64,000 nucleotides of DNA from Stenotrophomonas maltophilia (GTDB taxonomy: Bacteria; Pseudomonadota; Gammaproteobacteria; Xanthomonadales; Xanthomonadaceae): positions 4,535 through 68,534 of the forward strand of contig DJBL01000119.1 in NCBI GenBank assembly GCA_002435595.1, given 5' to 3'. The notes below the pieces were generated by a model. That model was not told where the DNA came from. It saw only the letters and a list, made by a program, of their open reading frames with translations, and ran no database searches. This document shows, one piece after another, positions 58,079-64,000 of this stretch (position 1 is the first letter of the stretch; the number at the start of each line of letters is the position of its first letter). The position numbers were made by a program, and so were the translations under genes.

Positions 58079-60142
58079 TTACAGCGCCATGCTCAGCGCA
58101 ACGAAGACGCTGCGACCGGGGGCCGGCGAAAACATCGGCTGGTTGTTGCCGCCCCAGAAGAAGGTGTCATACCACGCATAGGCGTACTGTCGGCCGGTGA
58201 GGTTTTTTACCTGCAGTTCCAGCGACACCCGTTCGCTCACCGCATACCCGGCGCTGGCATCGAGCACCGCAAAGCCGCCGTAGCGACCGTGCTGGTTGGT
58301 CTCTTCGATGAAGTAATCGCCCTGCATGCGGCCTTGCATGCCCAGCCGCCAGCGCGTGTCGGGGCGGTAGTCGGCGCCGAGGTTGGTGATGTAGCGCGGG
58401 GTCGCCATCACGTCGTTGCCCGCCAGCGGACGGCCCTCGGCGGTGAACGCGCTGACCACCTTGGCCTGCTGGAGGGCATGGGAGGCCCACACCGACCAGT
58501 GCTCGCCCAGGCGGGCAGTGAACTGCAGGTCGATCCCGCGCCGACGGGTCTGGCCCAGGCCCACGGTGGTGCCGGTGGCCGGCATGTTGGCCACCTCGTC
58601 GGTGGCGTCCTGCTGCCAGACCGCCAGGCGCGCCTCGGTGCCGGTGGCCGGCGTGTAGCTGATGCCCAGCTCCTTGCCGGTGTTGATCGAGGGCCGGAAG
58701 GCAGCCTGCCCGGGGGTCAGGTACGCCGGCGGCGTGGACCCGGTCAGCACCTGGAACGTGCGGCCCCAGTTGGCATGCACGCGCCATGACCTGCCCAATG
58801 CGTAGGCCACGCTGAGCTTGGGCTGGTGGATGGTGCCGTAGCGCTGCAGCGGCGCGCTCACCGCGCCGGGCAGGTGGGTATCGCCGGAGAAGCGATCCAC
58901 GCGCCAGGCCGGCACGATCCTGAGTGCGTCAGTGGGCTGGATCACCGCCTGCAGATAGGCGCCAACGTTGTCCATCGCGTAGCGGTCATCGTTCTGGATG
59001 CGCGCCGGCAACGCGTCGAAGTCGGTGGGGATGGCATAGGGGTAACGCAGCCGCCGGTAACGGTTGTCCTGCTGCTCGACGTTGACGCCGCCGGCCACGG
59101 TGAGCCAGGCCGCGGCGCGCCAGGTCAGCGTACCGAGCAGACCGGTCTGGGTTTCGTCCCATTGCCGGCGCTGGCGCGGGGCGTTGCCCGGCACGTAGTC
59201 GGTAAAGGTGACCCGGCGGTCGTCCTGGTAGCGGTTGTAATACAGCTTGCTGCTGAGCTGCAGCGTGTCGGTGAGGCGTACGTCCAGATGGCTGGCGACG
59301 TGCTGCATCGTGCGCACGCTGCCGTCGTTGGCATTCCTGGCCGCCGACCCACGCCGCGCGGTGGCCAGTTCGTCGGCGGTGAGGAAGCCCGGCTCGTCCG
59401 CTTCCTGCCGGTAGGCGCGTGCAACCAGGCCGGCCTTGACCACGTCCTCCTCGCCGCCCACGAACCACTTGCCGCCCAGCGTGTACTTGTAGCCGTGGTC
59501 GTGGTCGCGATAGCCGTCGCTGGCCTGGGTGCCGACGAAGTAATTCTGCGCCAGGCCGTCGCCATCGCGGCCGACGGCAAGTTGCGCCTCGCGCGTGTTG
59601 AAGCTGCCATAGGCCAGGCGCGCATCGGTGTAGGTGCCGCCCTGGCGCGTGCCGAAATTGATGTTGCCGCCGATGTTGTGCAGCCCGTAGCGCGGGTCGT
59701 TGGTGCCGCGCACCACTTCGATGTAGTCGATGTCCAGCGGGAAGATCATGTCGATGAAACGCTGGTTGCCGCTGTTGACGTTGCTGGGGATGCCGTCGAT
59801 CAGGATCTTGATGCCGTTGATGTAGCCCTCGCCATTGAACGCGCGGAAGGTGGCCTTGCCCGATTCGGCGCCCTGGCGTGTTTCGGTGAGTTGGATGCCG
59901 GGCATCTGCCCCAGCAGCTCCCAGCTGTTCATCACGTTCTTGTCGGCGATCTGCCCGGCGCCCATCACGTCCACTGAAGTCAGCACCTGCCGCGCGGCGA
60001 GCGGACCGCTGGCGCCGCGGCGTGCCTCCACGCGGCCCAGGGTGGGGGCCGCATCGGCCTCGGTAGCGGCGCCGGGGGCGGCGCTGGCATCGGGTGCGAA
60101 CAAGGCCGCAACCAGGGCGGAGGCAAGGGCGTGGGATTTCAT
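58079..60142 (-). CDS. TonB-dependent outer membrane receptor
   Basis: 687 residues from ATG 60142; longer in-frame starts lie within the promoter region. Signal peptide MKSHALASALVAALFAPDAS then AAPG. Plug domain: VMGAGQIADKNVMNSWELLG, MPGIQLTETRQGAESGKATF, ILIDGIPSNVNSGN, IEVVRGTNDPRYGLHNIGGN; then a 22-strand barrel ending RSVFVALSMAL with terminal aromatic/hydrophobic pattern. It imports a ferric siderophore or similar large ligand with TonB energy. A Fur-box-like element lies upstream. First gene of an operon with the AraC/GyrI regulator and hydrolase. Confidence 0.94.
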   Translation of the reverse strand: MKSHALASALVAALFAPDASAAPGAATEADAAPTLGRVEARRGASGPLAARQVLTSVDVMGAGQIADKNVMNSWELLGQMPGIQLTETRQGAESGKATFRAFNGEGYINGIKILIDGIPSNVNSGNQRFIDMIFPLDIDYIEVVRGTNDPRYGLHNIGGNINFGTRQGGTYTDARLAYGSFNTREAQLAVGRDGDGLAQNYFVGTQASDGYRDHDHGYKYTLGGKWFVGGEEDVVKAGLVARAYRQEADEPGFLTADELATARRGSAARNANDGSVRTMQHVASHLDVRLTDTLQLSSKLYYNRYQDDRRVTFTDYVPGNAPRQRRQWDETQTGLLGTLTWRAAAWLTVAGGVNVEQQDNRYRRLRYPYAIPTDFDALPARIQNDDRYAMDNVGAYLQAVIQPTDALRIVPAWRVDRFSGDTHLPGAVSAPLQRYGTIHQPKLSVAYALGRSWRVHANWGRTFQVLTGSTPPAYLTPGQAAFRPSINTGKELGISYTPATGTEARLAVWQQDATDEVANMPATGTTVGLGQTRRRGIDLQFTARLGEHWSVWASHALQQAKVVSAFTAEGRPLAGNDVMATPRYITNLGADYRPDTRWRLGMQGRMQGDYFIEETNQHGRYGGFAVLDASAGYAVSERVSLELQVKNLTGRQYAYAWYDTFFWGGNNQPMFSPAPGRSVFVALSMAL

Positions 60143-60185
60143 CGGCGGGCAGTCGTACGGAGGGAGGGCGCAGCAGCGCGCCGCC

Positions 60186-60204
60186 GATGATAATGAAAAG
60201 ATAT
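60186..60204 (-). promoter_or_regulatory. Fur-box-like site upstream of the TonB receptor
   Basis: GATGATAATGAAAAGATAT on the plus strand resembles the Fur consensus of GATAAT hexamers in one half and lies 44 bases before the receptor start in an A/T-rich patch. It suggests iron repression. Match is partial, so moderate confidence. Confidence 0.45.
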
Positions 60205-60261
60205 AACATTGCAATTGGGATCGCTGGGGTTGCGCGACGGCGCCGCCCCGCCGCGACCACC

Positions 60262-61083
60262 TCAGGCCGCGCCGCGCAGCCACGCCCCGATCGCCTCACG
60301 CAGGCGCGGGTGTGTCGGCGCGGTAATGCCGAAGTCCGCGCTCAGTACCTGCAGCACCTCGTCCACGTCGGCCAGCACACGCCGCTCGCTGGGCTGGCCG
60401 CGCCGATGGACCGTGTAGGCACCGGCGCCGATCGTGCGCCGCCAGCCCGGCCCGGCCAGCGCGACCCGCAGTTGCCCCGGGAATGACGAGGCCGGGTGCG
60501 TGCACACATACCAGTTGCCCACCACGTGGTCGATCGGCGCCTGCGGCTGCAGGTCGAAGCGGTACAGCGGCCGCCACTGCCCGCCGATCTCCACCTGCAA
60601 CAGGTAATCGCCGTCCAGCAGGTCCAGCCGGTAGTGCTCGTGCGGCGTGGCCTGCGCGAAGCGATGGTCCAGCCGCAGCGGTCCGGTCGGGGTGTTGCCG
60701 CCAAAGCCCACGTCGGCGATGTAGTCCGTCGCCTCGATCCGCACCAGCACCAGCATGTGCGTGCGTGCCGTGGGGGCATCGTCGGTGCGGTCCATCACCA
60801 CCCGCGCAGCCAGCGCACGCGCCTGGAAGCCCAGTTGCTGCAACAGCGCCAGGAACAGCCCGTTGAGCTCGTAGCAGTAGCCGCCGCGGCCTTGCTGCAG
60901 CAGCTTGTGCTGCACGCTGGGCAGATCGATGGCGACCGCGTCGCGCAGCAGCGTGGTCAGGGTCTCAAACGGGAAGGTGGCGTTGTGCCGCGCCTGCAGC
61001 AGGGCCAGCGTCTCCAGCGTAGGCGCCGGCGCGGCGTCCAGGCCGAGCCGGGCCAGGTAGGTACGGAGCATGTGCGGATCCAT
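60262..61083 (-). CDS. arylamine N-acetyltransferase
   Basis: 273 residues from ATG 61083, matching the family length; the frame upstream is not protein-like. It transfers acetyl from acetyl-CoA to arylamines and hydrazines. The catalytic triad is visible: Cys70 in GRGGYCYELNG, His109 in ARTHMLVLV, Asp124 in YIADVGFGG. Downstream ANRFDLQPQAPID-like YRFDLQPQAPIDHVVGNWYV is also conserved. Cytoplasmic detoxification enzyme. It is on the same strand as the TonB receptor gene, 120 bases upstream of it, but probably separate because of the Fur-like region between them. Confidence 0.95.
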   Translation of the reverse strand: MDPHMLRTYLARLGLDAAPAPTLETLALLQARHNATFPFETLTTLLRDAVAIDLPSVQHKLLQQGRGGYCYELNGLFLALLQQLGFQARALAARVVMDRTDDAPTARTHMLVLVRIEATDYIADVGFGGNTPTGPLRLDHRFAQATPHEHYRLDLLDGDYLLQVEIGGQWRPLYRFDLQPQAPIDHVVGNWYVCTHPASSFPGQLRVALAGPGWRRTIGAGAYTVHRRGQPSERRVLADVDEVLQVLSADFGITAPTHPRLREAIGAWLRGAA

Positions 61084-61323
61084 CGGCAGGCCATCACAAG
61101 GCAGGGGCATGCACTGTCGCAGCTCAACAGCGGTTGAGGTCAAGCGGCGCGGCCCGCCCGCGGCTGAATGCCCCGGGGGGTGTCCGCCAGCGGTCATCTT
61201 GCCGTCGCCTGCGCCCGCTACAAGGGGCAGGCCCACCGGACGTCGCCGATACGGCCCTCGCCTCGCCCTAAAGTCCCGGCCGTTGATGCCGATACCGATG
61301 CGTCATTCCGCCTGGAGTAGTCG

Positions 61324-63888
61324 ATGTCGGTCGTCCCCCACCGCCTCTCGTCCACGTTCGCCCCGCTGGGCCGACGCCTGTCGTTCCGCCCGCTGCTTGC
61401 TGCGGCCGCGTCCGTGCGCCGGCTCAGTGTCGCACGCAAGCTCACGGCCGCGCTGGTGGTCTGCGGCAGCGGCCTGCTGGTCGTGGCCCTGGTCTACGCC
61501 TGGACCGGACGCAACAGCACACGGGCCGCGGCCACCTATGCCGCCCACCAGCAGGACGCGGCGCTGGCGGCCACGCTCGCCGCCGAAGTGGCCGAGGCGC
61601 GCCGCCTGCAGACGCGCTACGCGGTCAGCTTCGAAGACGCCGACCGCACCGCGCTGCACCAGGCCCAGCAGCAGTTGCAGCAGACGTTGGCGCGGCTGCA
61701 GCGCATGCCGCACGACGCAAGCAACGCCAGCGCCCTGCGCAACCTGTCTGCGCGTGCCAACGCCTTCGCCGAGGGCATCGCCGCGCTCAACGCCCGCGCC
61801 GACGAAATGGGCCGCGGCGATGCCGGCCTGCGCGCGCAGCTGGAGGCCAGTGCTGCCGCGGTGGAGGCACAGCTGGGTGACAACGCACCGCCGGCGCTGG
61901 CCGCGTACTGGCAGGGCATGCGGCGACAGGAGGCGCTGTTGCTGCTGAGCGGCGACTCCCGCCACACCGATCGCGCCAGCGAGGCCAAGCTGCCGTTCGA
62001 ACTGGCGCTCTCGGCATCGACGTTGCCGGCCACCGCCCAGGACGCGCTGCGCGATGGCATGGAGCTCTACCAGGGCGCACTGCTGGCCTACACCGCCGCG
62101 CGGATCGGGCTGGACGTGGAGGCACAGGCCCTGGCCGATACCGCCGCGCAGATCGCACCGGCCCTGCACCGCCTGGAGCAGGCCCAGGCCGCTTCGCTGG
62201 GCGCCGCGCGCGCACGCCAGCAGCACCAGGCGCGGGCCATGACCCTGCTGTTCGGCCTCACCCTGGCGCTGGTGGCCGCGGTGCTGATCGCCAGCCTGGT
62301 GCTGGTACTGCGCGCGGTGCGGCGGCCGATCGCCGACACCCTGCGCTTTGCCGAGGACATCGCCGAGGATCGCCTGGACGCGGTCCTGCAGGTGCACAAT
62401 CCGCACGACGAGATCGGCCAGCTCGCCCAGCGGCTGGTGCACATGCAGCAGCGCCTGCGCGAGCGGATCGAGGCCGAGCGCGCCACCGCACGCGAGAACG
62501 CACGGGCACGCCAGGCGTTGGACAGTGCCCAGACCGGGATGATGGTGATCGACCCGGAGGGCCGCATCGGCCTGCTCAACCGGGCCCTGCTGGGCGAGCT
62601 GGCAGCGGGCCAGGCCGACTGGCGCGGGCAGCCGGCGCAGGCGCTGCACCCGGTGTTCGCACGCATCGACAGTGCGCGCAGCGGCAACGCGCCGACGCTG
62701 CACGAGATCGAGTACGCCGGCACCCGCTTCCAGCTGGTGGTGACCCCCATCATCGACCAGGACCAGTGCCTGGGCGCGGCCGTGGAATGGCGCAGCCGCG
62801 CGCTGGAAACCACCGTGGAAACCGAGCTTGCCGCGCTGGTGGATGCCGCCGCGCAGGGCCAGCTGCATGGCCGCATCGGGCTGGAGGGCAAGCAGGGGTT
62901 CGTGCTGACCCTGGCGGTGAGCATCAACGGCCTGCTGGAAACCTTCCAGGGCAACCTGTCCGGGCTGCAGGGCGTGCTGTCGGCGCTGGCCCAGGGGGAC
63001 CTGCGCGTGCGCATGCATGGCCAGTTCGACGGCGTGTTTGCGCGGATGCGCGACGATGCCAACGCCACCGTGCAGCAGCTCACCGACATCGTGGCGCGCA
63101 TCCAGCATGCCTCGCAGGCGATCAACGGCGCCGCCGGTGAAATCGTGGCCGGCAACCGCGACCTGGCCGGGCGCACCGAGCGCCAGGCCGCACACCTGGA
63201 AGAAACCGCCTCGTCGATGGAAGAACTCACCGCCACCGTGCGCCAGAACGCCGACGCCGCCCAGCAGGCCAACCACCTGGCGCTGCAGGCCACCGGCATC
63301 GCCCGCCACGGCGGTGCATCGGTGGGGCAGGTGGTGGCCAGCATGCGCGAGATCGCACAGGCCTCCCACCGCATCGCCGAGATCACCAGCGTCATCGATG
63401 GGATCGCCTTCCAGACCAACATCCTGGCCTTGAACGCGGCCGTGGAGGCGGCGCGGGCCGGTGAGCAGGGCCGCAGCTTCGCGGTGGTCGCCGGCGAGGT
63501 GCGCCTGCTGGCCCAGCGCAGTGCCGATGCCGCGCGCCAGATCAAGGGCCTGATCCAGGCATCGGTGGAGACCGTGGCCACCGGCACGCGCCAGGTCGAC
63601 CAGGCCGGCGCAACGATGGACCAGATCCTGGGCAGCGTGCAGCAGGTCAGCGCGATCATGGCCGGCATCTCTGCAGCCTCCCGACAGCAGAGCGCCGGCA
63701 TCGAGCAGGTCGGCCAGACCCTGCTGCAGATGGATGGCAGCACCCAGCAGAACGCGGCACTGGTGGAGGAGGCCTCGGCCTCGGCACATGCGATGGAGCG
63801 CCAGGCCGGGCTGCTGTCCGAGGCGGTGGCGGCCTTCGTGCTGGCGTCGCCGGCAGCGCAAGGTGCGCCACGGTGGGTATCGGCGTAG
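61324..63888 (+). CDS. methyl-accepting chemotaxis protein with PAS and tandem HAMP-like segments
   Basis: 854 residues, unusually long. First membrane span about 38-62, a 240-residue Ala/Gln-rich helical periplasmic domain, second span about 302-328, HAMP (about 328-385), a PAS-like unit (SAQTGMMVIDPEGRIGLLNR, about 400-490), a second HAMP-like segment around 500-595 (LSALAQGDLRVRMHGQFDG), then the signalling domain 600-850 with hairpin tip ITSVIDGIAFQTNILALNAA and RSFAVVAGEVRLLAQRSADA. The C terminus lacks a CheR-docking pentapeptide, so adaptation would depend on other receptors. Signals to CheA/CheW. Confidence 0.94.
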   Translation: MSVVPHRLSSTFAPLGRRLSFRPLLAAAASVRRLSVARKLTAALVVCGSGLLVVALVYAWTGRNSTRAAATYAAHQQDAALAATLAAEVAEARRLQTRYAVSFEDADRTALHQAQQQLQQTLARLQRMPHDASNASALRNLSARANAFAEGIAALNARADEMGRGDAGLRAQLEASAAAVEAQLGDNAPPALAAYWQGMRRQEALLLLSGDSRHTDRASEAKLPFELALSASTLPATAQDALRDGMELYQGALLAYTAARIGLDVEAQALADTAAQIAPALHRLEQAQAASLGAARARQQHQARAMTLLFGLTLALVAAVLIASLVLVLRAVRRPIADTLRFAEDIAEDRLDAVLQVHNPHDEIGQLAQRLVHMQQRLRERIEAERATARENARARQALDSAQTGMMVIDPEGRIGLLNRALLGELAAGQADWRGQPAQALHPVFARIDSARSGNAPTLHEIEYAGTRFQLVVTPIIDQDQCLGAAVEWRSRALETTVETELAALVDAAAQGQLHGRIGLEGKQGFVLTLAVSINGLLETFQGNLSGLQGVLSALAQGDLRVRMHGQFDGVFARMRDDANATVQQLTDIVARIQHASQAINGAAGEIVAGNRDLAGRTERQAAHLEETASSMEELTATVRQNADAAQQANHLALQATGIARHGGASVGQVVASMREIAQASHRIAEITSVIDGIAFQTNILALNAAVEAARAGEQGRSFAVVAGEVRLLAQRSADAARQIKGLIQASVETVATGTRQVDQAGATMDQILGSVQQVSAIMAGISAASRQQSAGIEQVGQTLLQMDGSTQQNAALVEEASASAHAMERQAGLLSEAVAAFVLASPAAQGAPRWVSA

Positions 63889-63955
63889 CGCGCGCACACG
63901 CGGCGCTCACCTGATTTCACTGGCTGCTTGCGCAGGCGCTCTCTATCCTGCGTGG

Positions 63956-64000
63956 ATGAGTACCCGTCGCAAGCCGCCCAACACCGCCGCCGCCGACGCC
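63956..64000 (+). CDS. start of a downstream gene, cut by the window edge
   Basis: An ATG 67 bases after the chemotaxis receptor opens a frame MSTRRKPPNTAAADA that runs to the last base. There is no strong ribosome site and only 15 codons are visible, so this is a tentative start of a gene continuing outside the window. Confidence 0.35.
   Translation, partial: MSTRRKPPNTAAADA

Noticed and set aside
61303..63897. Very long open frames on the strand opposite the chemotaxis receptor (and similarly opposite 43464-45452 and 55404-57152)
   Set aside because: They are antisense shadows in high-G+C DNA, rich in His, Arg and Gly, with no protein family similarity; the sense frames are clearly real.
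1..64000. CRISPR array or CRISPR-associated transposon
   Set aside because: No regularly spaced direct repeats and no Cas proteins were found near the TniQ/TnsC genes or elsewhere.

Overview
The window looks like chromosome of a high-G+C gammaproteobacterium of the Xanthomonadaceae, most likely Stenotrophomonas or a close relative. The evidence is the aroQ/accB/accC order, the many xanthomonad-style secreted and regulatory proteins, and intergenic palindromes typical of such genomes. The genus is an inference. I see no rRNA, no convincing tRNA and no CRISPR array.

Left edge (1-5.9 kb): two hypothetical membrane or secreted proteins, a frameshifted alpha/beta hydrolase remnant, a membrane protein followed by a 23-residue hydrophobic peptide, then a leftward aroQ - LprI-like - accB - accC operon ending in a strong palindromic terminator.

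Island (about 6.0-20.8 kb): base composition and codon use shift toward A/T. The right part (15.7-20.6 kb) is a leftward Tn7-like transposition module: a small helix-turn-helix protein, a TnsA-TnsB fusion (endonuclease plus DDE transposase in one chain), a TnsC-type AAA ATPase and a TniQ-type target selector, all tightly overlapped. To its left lie genes typical of phage-defence cargo: a PD-(D/E)XK-like protein coupled to a DUF4238 protein, a HEPN-motif protein, a restriction-endonuclease-like protein and an OLD-family ATPase/TOPRIM nuclease, plus an arylsulfatase. Related imperfect repeats (5986-6070 and 20829-20914) bracket the island. No Cas gene or CRISPR is visible, and I could not fix the transposon ends.

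Centre (20.9-39 kb): a dense series of regulator/oxidoreductase modules (LysR-NmrA, TetR-epimerase, AraC-SDR, LysR-SDR, a broken LysR-SDR pair, TetR, HxlR-AzoR), with small NTF2-like proteins, RidA, a HAD hydrolase, pirin, a secreted FG-GAP lipoprotein and a secreted peptidase. It suggests detoxification of electrophiles, quinones and xenobiotics. About ten copies of one palindrome (arms TGTCCGCTTC / GAAGCGGACA) occur between 9.9 and 39.1 kb and none beyond.

Right part (40-64 kb): a divergent arsR / arsH-arsC locus next to a broken M23 peptidase, a DUF5694 protein, a secreted PEP/pyruvate-binding (ATP-grasp) protein, a soluble four-PAS hybrid histidine kinase, a DJ-1/PfpI lipoprotein, a membrane-anchored AraC regulator, a DUF2141 - carotenoid oxygenase pair, a NarL-type two-component system, small membrane proteins, an intact M23 peptidase, an operon of TonB receptor, AraC/GyrI regulator and alpha/beta hydrolase, an arylamine N-acetyltransferase and a large chemotaxis receptor.
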